Shown: in pieces, positions 43,636 to 55,308 of the stretch
Position numbering within the stretch: position 1 is the first letter of the stretch
Layout of the letters: each line of letters begins with the position of its first letter
Assembly: GCA_020746105.1 (NCBI GenBank)
Contig: CM036618.1
Location: forward strand, 97,706,122 to 97,770,121
Length of the DNA stretch: 64,000 nucleotides
Direction: 5' to 3'
Source of the DNA: Trogon surrucura
Taxonomy: Eukaryota; Chordata; Aves; Trogoniformes; Trogonidae
Made by a program: the position numbers and the translations under genes
The notes under the pieces: generated by a model
What the model saw: only the letters and a program-made list of their open reading frames with translations
The model's database searches: none
What the model was told of the DNA's origin: nothing

Positions 43636-43678
43636 GCCTCCCTCTCTCCCTCCCTCCCTCCCTCCCTCCCTCCCTCCG
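43636..43678. repeat. (CCCT)n homopyrimidine tract
   Basis: About ten tandem ccct units following ctctct. It is a pure pyrimidine tract on the plus strand and purine on the PRKCE sense strand, with mirror symmetry able to form triplex (H-DNA), and GGGA units able to form G-quadruplexes on the minus strand. Confidence 0.85.
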
Positions 43679-43756
43679 CGCCGCGCGCAGCCCCAGCCCG
43701 CCTGCCGGTGCCGCTCCGCCGCTCGCTCCGGTGCAGGAAATGCGCAAAAGACGTCA

Positions 43757-43812
43757 GTGTGTGTGTGCCTGTGGGGGGGTGGGTGTGTGTGTGCGTGTGT
43801 GTGTGCGTGCGG
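43757..43812. repeat. TG-rich simple repeat (alternating purine-pyrimidine)
   Basis: Runs of gtgtgtgt separated by a 7-G stretch and cgtgcg; alternating purine/pyrimidine DNA that can adopt the Z form. It lies within the CpG island upstream of PRKCE. Confidence 0.75.
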
Positions 43813-44398
43813 CGAGTGTGCGGCGGCGGCCCCGTCTGTGTGTGCGTGTCGGTAGAAAGTTTTGCCTGTTGGGGGAGCCGGGCGGCCGCGGGCAGCCGGG
43901 AAACCGCGCCTGGGGTCGTGACTCCCGCGGGCCGCGCTCGCCGCCCCTCCGCACCCGGCGGGCGGCTTTCCGCGGGGGCCTCTGCCTGCCCCCCTGCGCG
44001 GCCTCCTCCTCCTTCCTCCTCTTCCTCCTCCTCACAGGATGAAGCGGCGAACCAAGCGTGGAAAAAACACCCCCAGCCGTCCGCCTTCCTCCCCGGCCGC
44101 AAATAGCCCGCCCGCTTTTATTAACGTGCTTGATCACTGAGGTCCGGCCGCCGCGCGGCGCTGCCGTGAGCGCCGCGGCTACTTCCCACCACGCCGGGCG
44201 CCCCTGGCGCCGCGGGGCCGGCGGACGCCCCTTGCCGCAGGGCTTTCCGCCCCTCGCCCTCCTCCTCCTCTCCGTGACAGCGCCGCCCCCGCCGCGCCCG
44301 GGCCCGCGCCCGACGTGCAGCGAGCCCGCCGCTCCCCCCGGCACCGCCGCCTGACAGCGCCGAGCCTTGGCCGGGCCAAACGCCACCCCCCGCCCCGC

Positions 44399-44422
44399 AC
44401 ACACACACACACACGCACACAC
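44399..44422. repeat. (CA)n microsatellite
   Basis: About eight acacac dinucleotide units with one acgc interruption, near the upstream part of the CpG island. Confidence 0.8.
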
Positions 44423-46404
44423 CACCCCCACCCCCCGCCCGCCGCGGCGGCGGCAGAGACACCGCTACGTCAGCGGGGGCCGGGCCGGAGGAAGAGTTTC
44501 CCCGCGGTGTGTGAGCGCCGGGAAGTGCCGGCCGCCGCCAGGGGAAGCGGCCTCCCGGGGCCCGCCCCGACCGGGCCGGCCCGCGGCCGCGCTTCCCCCC
44601 GCCCGGCCCGGCCCGGCCCGGAGCGGCCCAGTGGGGCAGAAGACGCCTCTTGAGCCGCCGCCCGTTTCCCTGTGGCGGTGGGTGGCTGCCGGCCCCTTTG
44701 TTTGCTGCGGATCACCTGGGCCGTGCCTGCCCCACCGCAGCCCCTCGGTGCCCAGCGGCGGGTCCCCGCTGCCCTTTGCTTGGAGCTGGGGCTGGGGGGC
44801 GAGGGGGGACTGGACGGGACACCGTGGGGAGTGGGTCTGTAGCGCCCAGCAAGGGTAGCGAAAAGGGGAAAATCGATCTTCGGAAAGGGTACAAGGGTGT
44901 ACTGCTGTGTTATGGAAGACTTACCTGCACATCATGTAAATTTCAAGCATTTTCACCGCCGTGGTACCAAACACGGTGTTAAATAACCAGGAAAATACCT
45001 GCACCTTGGTTTTCTCCTCCTCAGAACAAACCTCCTTTGGTGAGCGTTGCTACTGCCTTACTTATTTTTAGTTATTTCACCATAATACTGCAAGAGAAAC
45101 CGAGGGCCGGCCCTGGCACTCAGGAGGGCGGCTGGGGTGCTTCGAAGACTCAGGCAACTGAAAAAGAAGAAACTCAGTTGCCTGGATCCAGTCGAGTAAG
45201 GAGATAAAAGATGAGCATCCAGCCCTTGATCTGGACCTGATATTCCTGACTGGAGAGCAAAGAACAGATAATTATGGATTTCTACAGGTAATGGCTCAGG
45301 AGGCAGGCGTTATATTTGGAGCTGATGAAATAGCTCCAGTATCTGAGCTTCCAGAGTAGTTTCCAGATAGAATATAAGGTACTAATGAAGCCTAAGGGTC
45401 ATGAGAGCATTTACGTTAATAGAAGGCACTTTTTGGTGCCTGTTGCCACTTAATCTACTAGTCAAAATAGAAGTGCAGTAAAATCTCCATGTTCGTTATC
45501 ATCTTGACAATCCCCAAGCAGAATCATTTGATACAAAGCTCTGATATGGAGCCAATTACAGGAAATGTCTTCCTTCGCAAGTCAGGCTTTCCCAGGCACA
45601 CACCAGCCGTGATACATGTATCACTTATTTCTGTAACAGACCATACTTGTAGGCCCCATCAGAAACAGAAGAATCACCTACTCCTTTCCTCCCACCCCAT
45701 TCACAACCTAGCCCATGTAGTACTAAATGTTAAGCTATACAGTCTTACATTGAGTGCGTCAGAAAGAACACTATAATTAAATCTTTCCTCTGGATGTGTT
45801 TGTGTTGTTTCTCAATAATGGCAATGTAAACATTATGCGCTATTTCCTTAGATGTTGGAAAACATAAACTGATACAATGTTTAATTTTTCCTGTTTATTT
45901 TTAAGAGACCTGCAACTAGGTATATTACGAATGCCCAAGGTAAGATTTAAGTAAACACAGTCTCCATGGTGAGTTTAATGACCTAGCATCTCTGTGAGAT
46001 CACACATCCATATTGCAAAGTTTGAATAAATATAGACCGTATTAACATCACATACAAAAATAACGTGAATAAACCTTATGTTTGCCTAATTACATATACA
46101 ATCTTCTGCATACGTAGCTAGGCCCTGATAACTGATTTGAGCTGTCTGCACTTTTCGATGCACTGAAGCAAGCTAAGGTTTGGCTTCACAAATCATTTTT
46201 TCTAAGAAGATTGCCTGGCTGAATAAGGATTTACAAGCTCACTTGGGATCAGACAGCTCCAGCCTGTCACTGCTTAGAAAAATATACATACCTTGCAGTG
46301 GTTTCACTCTTTGCTGCTCTTTTTTTTAAAAAAAAAAATTATAATTTGAGAAAGCATGTTTATGTCAAGACTGAACTTTTAACATTAAGCAGTTATTAAC
46401 TTAC

Positions 46405-46726
46405 CAAAATACCCCAGAACAATATTCTTAAAATCCAGTAAATCAGGTACATTGAGCAACATTACAGTGCTTCCTACAAAGTTCATCCGAAAAGTTGTCT
46501 CAGTGGTCTCAAAGACTCTAAGTAACAGATGGCAAAGAACATTCCAACTGTAAGTACCATTTTCCACTTGAAAAGTTTTTAAGTATTCGTTTAATATTTT
46601 TTTCTGTTCTCTTGCTGTGTGTTTGGAAAGATTTTCTTCTTTAAGAATTGAAGAGCAAATACCACTCCTTCTATTTCTCACAAGGAGGTCAGGAAAGGAA
46701 GATGGAGCACAGACAATATTTTTTTC
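46405..46726 (-). CDS. Candidate coding exon B of an unidentified minus-strand gene
   Basis: A 322-nt candidate exon with a textbook acceptor (tttcttattgcttttctgcag, AG at 46728-46727) and donor (TTTTG then GTAAGT, donor at 46404). One frame is open throughout: it enters in phase 0, continues exon A, and leaves in phase 1. The 107 residues start EKNIVCAPSSFPDLL and include LNEYLKTFQVENGTYSWNVL and LLNVPDLLDFKNIVLGYF. Regularly spaced hydrophobic residues suggest an alpha-helical, possibly repeat-type fold. No membrane segment or catalytic motif is visible, and I cannot name the family. It lies 3.6 kb upstream of the PRKCE start codon on the same strand; downstream exons would have to fit between here and the PRKCE CpG island or read through it. 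The two-exon pair is the best-supported unexplained coding signal in the window. Confidence 0.52.
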
Positions 46727-47014
46727 CTGCAGAAAAGCAATAAGAAACACTCTAGGTGCATTTCTGTTACTATAGCAGAGTAGTGTATGATGCCCTGCAG
46801 TTTAATTATGTTTTAGGTATTCTTCCTCTCTGTGTTTTGTATTTTTTTTTTAAAAAAAAGAGGGCCTCCAGGTTATACAGACTCAGGACTGGTTAGGGAG
46901 ATGTATCTGCTCCCCAGAAGTAACTTTTTCTGGAAGAAGTCCCTCTGCTCACCGCTCTGAAGCCAAGCTACATGTAGCTTTGTGTCAGGACCGCTCCAAA
47001 GGTACGTTGCTCAC

Positions 47015-47109
47015 TTGCAGGAGCATCTGCATGTTAGTATTTTGATTTTTCATCAGCGTTGCCTCAGTCTGACCGATTATTTCATACACCACGGCACGGG
47101 TAAGGCATC
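47015..47109 (-). CDS. Candidate coding exon A of an unidentified minus-strand gene
   Basis: A 95-nt candidate exon. It is preceded on the minus strand by a strong acceptor (cttttccctatagcttcacag, AG at 47111-47110) and followed by GTGAGC (donor at 47014). Only one of three frames is open; it enters with two bases of a split codon and leaves in phase 0. It encodes 31 residues beginning CLTRAVVYEIIGQTEATLMK, which reads as ordinary helical protein. The exit phase matches the entry phase of the next candidate exon (46726-46405), with a 288-nt intron between. I do not recognise the protein family. A CpG-dense patch lies just upstream at 47.2-47.4 kb and could be its promoter. A chance ORF remains possible, but canonical sites at both ends with an exclusive frame argue against it. 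Confidence 0.5.
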
Positions 47110-47204
47110 CTGTGAAGCTATAGGGAAAAGACCCCCGAGAGATCACAACACCGCAGCCTGCTTGCATCAGCCTCTCTTCCCATTCACGTTTTAGGAAAGA
47201 TACT

Positions 47205-47420
47205 ACATCAAACTAATAACGGGTAGCAACGAGGGCAACCCCAGCACGCAGTCGTCTGCAGACAGCAAGCAGCCTTCCAAGACGCGGTTTGACTCCCGCA
47301 AATCCCTCTCAGGCTGCGCCTCCCCAGCTTCACGCCGAGTGGCAGCGGCGAGGAGGGAGGAGGAAGCTGCCGGCAGTCTGTTACCTCCAGTCAGCCCCTG
47401 ACCTTTCCCTGGCCTGTGAA
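47205..47420 (-). promoter_or_regulatory. Small CpG cluster upstream of candidate exon A
   Basis: GC- and CpG-rich patch (gacgcggtttgactcccg, cacgccgagtggcagcggcg) isolated in AT-rich DNA, ending about 100 bp upstream of candidate exon A on the minus strand. On the minus strand a 48-nt segment follows an acceptor-like tgctgtttctccacag and ends in GGAG then GTAACA, with an exit phase that would fit exon A. It may therefore be a promoter, a first exon, or both. Confidence 0.3.
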
Positions 47421-50062
47421 TCCTCAATAGCTCTGTGGAGAAACAGCACTATCTGGTGGAAGGAGTGTGTAAAGCCCTTCCAGGACTCGCTTTATCCAAT
47501 TATTGCAGCCACGATTGCAATCGCATTTGAGATGCACTTGCCCAAGACTGAGAGTTTGACTGGATTTTCAAGAGGTTTCTTATTACCTTTTTTTTTTTTT
47601 ACAGCTTCAGAGGCAGGGCAATGTATCTGGCTGAGTCTTTACTAAACTATTGTTTATATCAGTTTCTAGTGCTTTCCTGAAGGACTGCTTAAGCCTTGGG
47701 GAAATGTCAGCAAATTTTCAGGATTTTTCCAAGCACAGCAATACGAAAGAGTAACAGGAGATATCGTGTTGTTTTATTTTTAAAAAGAGCATTAAAGATA
47801 TACTAAACAGATGCACAAGTAATAAAATCAGGCTTTCGTTCAGGAGAGATTTCAAGAACATCTTTATATCAAAAATGAAATAAAAAAACAGAACCCAGGT
47901 TATACACCTTGTGAAATTTGAGGAACTTTGACTCTGAATCTACATTAGACATCAACATATTCCAAGAACCGTTTATGTGAAGATGTGCACTAGTATATGT
48001 ACATCCCCTGAATTCGTTTGGATTTAATGGGTATGCTTATATAAGTGCAATAGTTGCATCTTAGTGGGATCAGCCTCTTCCTGGCAAGAAATCAAAGGTT
48101 GATGGTGAACACTGACTGTCTTTGAAAGCCAACTTTTTATTTAGATATCTATTTTTGGGCACACAGTCATGAAAAAAAGAAGTGTTCTCATGAGCATTTT
48201 TACTCATGTCATGCTGCAAATGATCTTTAGGCTATACAAATAGCTAATTTGTCTCTTATAAAGATGAAGAAAAAGCCCAATGTCACTGAGCTTGGTCCAA
48301 CCTCCAACCCCATTCCAAGGTTTCATTTTATGTTCAGCCAATTTCCTACTAATTTATTCTTCGTTCGCAAAGCATATACCTGAGGAAGTTACTTAAGGTA
48401 CTCCTAAAGTTCTCTGAAATGTCTCAGCAAAAGAGATCTTGTCAATATGTGATTAATTAGCTCTCCAACTCTCTCTAGTTTAATTACACTTTTGGTACTC
48501 TTCCCATTTTCTTTTAAAAGAACGTGCTGAACACTACCTCAGTTTGTTCGCTTTCGTAAGGAGTAAATCTCTCAGAACACAACTCCATTGCAACTTATGT
48601 GGGACTGCAGGATTTGCAGCTTCGAGGTACCTGGTTCTGGCAGACACAGTGACACATTGACTTGAGTGCAGCGCCTGCCAGCCAGCTGGATTTCAGGCAG
48701 GCACCTGGTTTCCTAGCCAAGACTGAAACCCATGATATCATACCTTCCTAGCAGTTCTTATCTGAACTAGATATATTACAGCCAGCCAAAGCATATCTGC
48801 ATGCGCTACAAAAACATACCATGAGTCGAAGGACACACGCTTAGGTCACATCTAGGCTAGAGATTTCTGCCTCACTTAGGCAGGGCTGTAGAGTGGTATG
48901 ATCCCAGGCAAACACAGTTGCACCAGGGGTTCTCACCATTGTGGGTTTTCATTTTTAATTTCTTGCTTGTGAATGGTGATTTTATTATACCGATATAAAA
49001 AGCTTTAGCACTGTATGTCTCTTTGGTGAAGTACCGTGGTTTTTCCACACTGGAAAAGTACCCAAATATATAAATAGGCTTCCACTCGATCTAGTACACA
49101 TATCATCTCAGGCTTCACATGTATAGCTTTCCTTGCTGGCAACAATCACAATTGGTTTAACATTTGCAGGACAGTTGCTATTCTAGACATGGAGTTGCTA
49201 GAGAAACTCATGAAGGGTAAACCCCAGATCTGCTCTGCTCTTGGTTTATCAGCCCTCATCTTGAGAATTTACAATGGATTTCTTGGGCAGGAAACCTTGC
49301 TGTTAACTGGCATTGCTCAGGACTATAATCAGAGTCTGTCAATATTCAGACTTAATGACTAGGTTGTCCTTGCTGGGAGTAATTTTGGGACAGAGTGACA
49401 AGGAGAGAATTCTGGAATAGAACAGGCTGCAAGAGAGAACCCCTTGCCTTAAAGCAGTCTCTCCACATAGATGGGGTGAACCTTTGAAGAAGTGTTTTTC
49501 TAAAGGTACAGCTCAATCTCTGCATCAGGACCAGAAGAGGACAGGAACGTGAACATCAGTCTTGCATTTCCAGGCTGTTGATTTTTTGAGCAGCACACAG
49601 GAAAAAAGGAACAGTATACATGCTCCTTGAATGAATGATATTGTATTGTATCAAAATAAAAAAATCCTAACAAACCCAAACTAAGCAGGCAAAGTAAGGA
49701 AATGCATAGGTCCTTTTCATTACTTACTTCTCTACAAGCTAAGCAATTCAAGCAAGGAGCAAGTGTAGTCCAGTGTTAAATGTAATTCCTTTCATCATAG
49801 GAAAACTGATCCTCGGGTTGTCACAGACAGCCCTGAGGCTGGAAACCCAATGCATTTCAGGATCGTTTGTCATTTTTCCATACTCCTGTTAACTTTTACT
49901 CTTTATTTCTCTCCATCGAGTAACACAGTATTGTTGCTGCTAGAAACTTCCCCATTTGAGGTGGACTTCCCCAAAAGAAACTCTCTGAGAGGATGCAAGC
50001 ATATTTGCTTCCAGGAAATGTAATTGACTCTTCACTTCTTCATGAACTACAGGAGTGAAAGC

Positions 50063-50349
50063 CATAGAATCAGAGTGGTTTGGGTGGGAAGCTACTTTTA
50101 AAGATCATCTAGTCCAACTCTCCTGCAGTGGGCAGGGACATCTTTAACTAGATCAGGTTGCTCAGAGCCGTGTCCAACCTGACCTTGAATGTTTCCAGGG
50201 ATGGGGGCTTCTACAACCTCCCTGGACAACCTGTTTCAGTGTTTCACCACCCTCAGAGATAAATATTTATTCCTTATCTCTAGTCTAAATCTACCCTCAT
50301 TTAGTTTCAAACCATTGCACCTTGTCCAACCACAAATGGCAGGATAAAG
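50063..50349 (-). mobile_element. CR1 LINE 3' fragment, diverged
   Basis: A minus-strand CR1: the plus strand begins with catagaatcagagtggtttg and continues through the CR1 tail (ctagtccaactctcctgcag). It then passes into the coding end, with the inverted segments corresponding to NLSRE...ETLK... and the LFLTS-like stretch. It is more diverged than the other copies, having only one remaining terminal octamer. The truncation point near 50349 is approximate. Confidence 0.88.
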
Positions 50350-50569
50350 CATATTCTTCCAAAAAGAACAGGCTAGAAGGACCTATTCTTCTTCTGAACT
50401 AATTAGTATGAGTACATCAGAAGAACTTTTAAAAATAAGGGAAGCTCTGAGTTAGTGCAACTTGATACTTGTATACCTATCAATCACTAATGTATTAAGG
50501 TTCCCAAGAACAGTGGCAGGACATATGCACTTCACTGCAGCATTGCTGGGATTCATCCTTCCAGCTTAC

Positions 50570-50701
50570 CCAAGAACTCTGTGCAGGGTTTGGAGCGTCT
50601 GTCACTATTATGTGTGACATTCCAAGGCAAACTCATTTCACAGTCGATAAGTTGCAGCAGAGTAATAAGTGTGCCCAAGGTGTAACTGTCATTCCTAGCT
50701 C
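50570..50701 (-). other. Candidate exon C (possible upstream exon of the same minus-strand gene)
   Basis: A 132-nt open stretch on the minus strand ending TTCTTGG then GTAAGC (donor at 50569). The other two frames contain stops. It leaves in phase 1, exactly what exon A needs. The residues include SYTLGTLITLLQLIDCEMSL and PWNVTH. The acceptor used to define the start (attagcag) has a poor pyrimidine tract, so the 5' edge is uncertain. Chance is a real alternative. Confidence 0.3.
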
Positions 50702-52743
50702 CTGCTAATTTTTTTACGATTTTAAATTATGCATCAGTTCAGTAATATCAATTAAATGTAAAAAGAGCAGGCTTTTCAAAAGTAGATATCACCACTTTAC
50801 AGAGGAGCAGAGTGGCAAAGAGAATGATTAAAGGTCTACATTTTGGAAGTGCCTCTGAATTTTGAGTGCTTTAATTGTAAAATATCTGACTAGAGATATT
50901 TTAGGTACTTCAAGTTAAGTGGACAATTTTGAGAATTTAGTCCTTATCATCTGCTTAAAATCACATATGAAGTCATTACAGAGCCATTAATAAAATCTGA
51001 AACTCACGATTCCCACAGTCTTCCTCCAGCCTTTTCCCACTGCAGTATTCAAGAACTCAAACTTTTTAAAACGGAGAAACTAAGGCAGAAAAAAAAGACC
51101 TGATGTAATGATTTACAGTATTTGCATTATTCTCACTCAGGACATGCTGAGCTATCTTTTCTTCCTGCCTTCATTGTGAAGCTATGATGATGGCCAAAGC
51201 CTAAAAAGGCTTATATGTATGGGCATAGCACTACACAATTTGAAATGTCAGGATTCAAGACTCTTCAGTAGACTTATTCCCACATGTATGTTTGGAGAAT
51301 TGAAATGTAGTACCTAGTTACATAAGTATATATTTTTTTCCTGTCTTTAAAGTTGCTAAAGCTAAGCTTCATTTCCTAGTATAGGTTACAGTTTCAACTT
51401 TCCTAAAACACAGACAGTCCAGCAATGGTTTTTGCTCTAACCTACTTCTCATAAAGAAAGGGAGTCAATACTGAAAGAAAACTTTGAAGTGTGGACTGAC
51501 AGAGATGTCTTTCCCACATGCTGATCCCTAATGGTCCTCTTCTGGCAAACACAGGACAGAAAACAGTTGACCACTAAACTACCATGACTCACAACTTTAG
51601 AGGTTGCAAAGAGAATAAAGACACAAAGGATTATCAGGTCACAATGACTCCTCCACATCTTATTTTTCTTTCTGCTTCTTATGCTTGTGGTTCTAAGTTT
51701 GTCATACTCCATTTTTCTTCTGCATCTACACATCCAAAACATACCCACATCACTATCTGTCCAGCTAAAAGCTTCATCTCTTTTTCTTAGCCTCTTCTGT
51801 ATTGAGTTGCAGAAGTTCGTGGTAATACAAAGAATTTTTTCCTTCTGTCTAATCCCAGTTTCTGCACAAGAGGGGCAGAAAGGAAAAGATGTGATCCTGC
51901 GAAGCAGAACACTTGTGACAAGACAGAGCACGATTCCTTACATACAGATAATAGGGAACTTCTAAGCCTGATCAAAGCGATACACATCTGAATTAGTGCT
52001 TCTTAATTAGTAATTATGACTCTATAACCTCACACCTATCTACAAAACTCTCACATTTCTATCCCCAAAGCACCCTCTTGACTTTTGTACTTTCATTTGA
52101 GGATATAATAGCTATTTTAAGGAGGCAAAGAAAAATCGTACTTGATTAACTAGAAAACAGGTTTTCTTCCTATGAAAATCAAAGAAAACAATAGGTATTT
52201 TTGTTGCTTTTTATTTATTTTATATAAACACATTCAAAAATAAATCTAAGTTCACCTATGTTCAGCAGATAACTTCTGAAATACATCCTTTTGCTCTCTA
52301 CCATAAATATTTTTGCTTTGGGACATATCAGGTGGTAAAAAGAAGAAAGAAACCACAGACTACAAATTTTCAGTATCTGAAACCAATCTAGCTCTCAACT
52401 GAAAATAATGCATCCTTTTTTTATTGGGTTTTTTGTTTGTTTTTTTTTTTTTAACAAGAGCAGACAGTTGAGAATAAATGTGTGAAAGCTGACTGCCTTC
52501 ATCTAAATCTCACACAACTACATCGATTACTTCTTGTCATCTAAATTTAAATGAACTAATAGGGGTATATATGCCCTAATGCTGCTCTTGTAAAGCCAAA
52601 ATGTAACCAATCCAAAAGAATCAAATGCAGGGCTGCCAACTCTTAACAAATCCAAGATAGAATGATTTTTATGCAAAATAGAATGGTTTTTTTTCCAGGT
52701 AGTCTGAATATTAATTAAAACATTTCAATTAGATTAGTTACAC

Positions 52744-53540
52744 TGTTTCTTTGGGAATGTTGAAGTTTAGGGCAGGCTGGCCAGTAAACTTTGACTGACA
52801 CTCTCTGTGATTCCCCTCACCACCCTCCCATGGGAGGATAACAGGGAAACCAGGGAGAGAGATTCTAGCGCTGGAAAAAAATGTGAAACAGTTGAACTTA
52901 AAAACATAAACAAATACTAACAATAACAATGAAAATATTAAACTATATACAGATATTACACAAGTATGCAAATATTGATAAATATATAACAGAGTACATT
53001 AATATGGAATCCACACCCTCCAGATAAAGCCTATGTCCTAAGCAGAGAAGTCCCAGGCTGGAATCAGCAGTAGACAGGAGCATCCAAGCCCAGAGTCCTG
53101 ATGACAGTCAGAAAAAAAAACAAAAACAAAAAACCCAAATAGAAAAGGAAGCCTTGGAGCAGCTGTGCTGCTCCTGTCTGCAGAGGTGGGGGAAGACAAT
53201 CTGTCATGATGAACAGTGCTCCTCTGCAGTGTGAAAACAGGAGGCAGGAGCACCAGCAGCACAGGCAGAGATGACAATCAGCCCATGAGAGCAACCCTCC
53301 CAGCACAGCAACACTAAAGGCCCCAGGGCTCTTCTTAGGGGCCCTTATATACTGAGCACCATGGGAAGGAACGCTGGGATCGGTCCATTTGGGTCACCTG
53401 ATCCATCCTCTTCTCCACAGGCACAGCTGCCCCTCCTGCCCCCCTGTGACTGCCCCCTGTGCCAGGAGCCCCAGAGAACTTTTATCCTGCTGCTCTCAAA
53501 CCAGGATAGGGGAAAAATAAATTTTAAATATTAACAGGAC
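52744..53540 (+). mobile_element. Probable solo LTR (endogenous retrovirus, ERVL-like)
   Basis: A block whose composition differs from its surroundings and looks like a retroviral LTR on the plus strand. It opens with a stretch containing agggcaggctggccagtaaa, has an A-rich middle, and then a GC-rich promoter-like part with a TATA motif (cttatata, about 53345). A polyadenylation signal aataaa follows at about 53516, some 170 bp later. No gag, pol or env sequence lies on either side, so at most it is a solo LTR. I find no clean target-site duplication and the ends are approximate. The class assignment rests on general resemblance to avian ERVL LTRs and is tentative. Confidence 0.5.
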
Positions 53541-55094
53541 CATCGTGTATTCATTTTTCTTTCTAACATACTGTCAAACATACTCTGATAGAAGTTTATG
53601 CCGTAAGAGCATAGTATTTTTCTGAAGTGCTATTCACAAAAAAACATTTCCCTCTCTAATATTAATATAACTGAAGGAGTTACTTGGGTTTTAATGTATG
53701 GTTTTAACATTCTATCTGAGTCTGGAGAATCGAGTAGCATTCACCCATCCTTAGGGAAAATGAGTGTGATGCTTAAAAAAGCAGCACAGAGAAAATACTG
53801 GTTTTGCTTTTGAATTACTTTACTATTCTTGTAGGTACCACAGACTGCCTCACTTCATTCTTCATAAAATAAATAAGTGTATGTTTATTCACATTATGTA
53901 ACACATCATCGGATTTTTTTGTTTTCCCTCATTTATTTGTTTAAATCTGTTTATACTGACATATCCCTTTGAAAGTAATGAGATTTCTGTTTTGTGCTCT
54001 TATGCTCCAGTTTGTATTTGAATTTTTTACACTAGATTTAGCATAGGAAGAAATGCTGGCACTTTATTTATTAGGATAAACACATATTTATAAATTACAG
54101 GGGTGGTTCCTTTATATATCTCTTCCTCCAACATAAGTAAGTAGCTTGCTCTTGCTCCAAAATACAGAAAGCTGTGATCTGCACTAAGGAGTTGTAAGGA
54201 AGAGAGGTAGGAAAGGGGGGATAGCAATCAAGTTAAAAACTGTTACATTGTTTCATAACTAACAAGTATTTATTACCACAGAAACAACTATTATCCAGTA
54301 TAATCAAAGTAGAATTTAATGCATAATTCTAAAACTTTTTCCAAGACTATGCTGATAGATTCATAACTTGACAAAATACTTCACTGGAACTGACAATTTT
54401 CTAGTTTTGCCTAATCTTTTTCATACAAAAGTTTGACTAATATCATTCCAAACATTTCTAAGTTATGTGTAAAGTAATAACATAACTTTTTTTCAGATGT
54501 TTCAGTAGCATATCTTATGCCTGAATATTTCAATAATGGCATAGGACAGAAACACCTAGTTTGTTTTGGGGTGGTTTATTTTGTTGTCATCTAAGAAATG
54601 CCAAGCCTGGAAAAATTAGTATAATTGTTAAAAATTTTTTGAGTTTTAAATGAGACATTCTCCTCAAGAAAACTTTATCTAGGTTTCTTTTTCTTCTCAC
54701 TCTAAAAGGACAGAAACTAACAATTTCAAATGCACTGTTACCTAAATATTAAATTTCCGATGTTCAGGGGTGATGACAAGATCATGAGCCAAAGCTCTCA
54801 ATGTACTTTAGAGTTGTGGTGCTGTACTGAGATACAATGGATCCAAATGCCTAATTTTAATGGCACCTATTTTGTGGTTTTGGAAAGAGTTCAGATGTCT
54901 TCTGCTGATTCAGAAATTTATCTGATGATTGGATCCATGTGAATATCTATCAGGACAACAGACAAGCAGAAATGAGAGGGTGTTCAAACATTCAAGTCCA
55001 GGATTGTTTGAGTCAAAACCACTGAATCCCACTTCATCCATTAGGTCATTAATGGAACAGTTCAAGTCTTTCACTGAGACTTAATACTCCTTAC

Positions 55095-55308
55095 TTTGGG
55101 AATACAAGTCGGCTGATGAGAGATAGCATTCATAAAGGTATTTGAAGTTGACAGGCTGTGACACGTTGCCACCCGTCTTTTTACATACGGACAGTGAATC
55201 ACCACACGGAATATAAAACATGGATGGTTTTCTTCTCTTTCTTATTAGTGGATTGCATGAAGTGTATGATAATGTATTTATTACAACACCTTTTATAGGG
55301 ATTTTTTC
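55095..55308 (-). other. Candidate exon D (possible upstream exon of the same minus-strand gene)
   Basis: A stop-free 214-nt minus-strand stretch (71 codons) ending TCCCAAA then GTAAGG (donor at 55094). It is bounded upstream by an AG in tgctatgctag immediately after an in-frame TAG. It would enter in phase 0 and exit in phase 1, compatible with candidate exon C. The residues include MFYIPCGDSLSVCKK and FKYLYECYLSSADLYSQ. The acceptor is only moderate. It is not recognised as any known family. Confidence 0.25.

Noticed and set aside
43153-44106. 317-codon plus-strand frame and overlapping 100-270 codon frames on both strands in 43.0-44.9 kb
   Set aside because: They lie in the CpG island, where stops are rare; the translations are low-complexity Pro/Arg/Ala/Gly or Cys/Val runs from simple repeats, in several frames at once.
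46294-46320. 27-nt microexon ending in GTATGT downstream of candidate exon B
   Set aside because: The donor is perfect, but the acceptor would need to lie after a T-run followed by eight A; too weak to list as an exon.
48374-48407. 34-nt minus-strand exon between good acceptor and donor
   Set aside because: Its phases (1 to 2) break the otherwise consistent chain between candidate exons C and A, and it is too short to judge.
51449-51931. 160-codon minus-strand frame upstream of PRKCE
   Set aside because: Composition rich in Cys, Ser and basic residues without pattern; another frame overlaps it; length within chance expectation.
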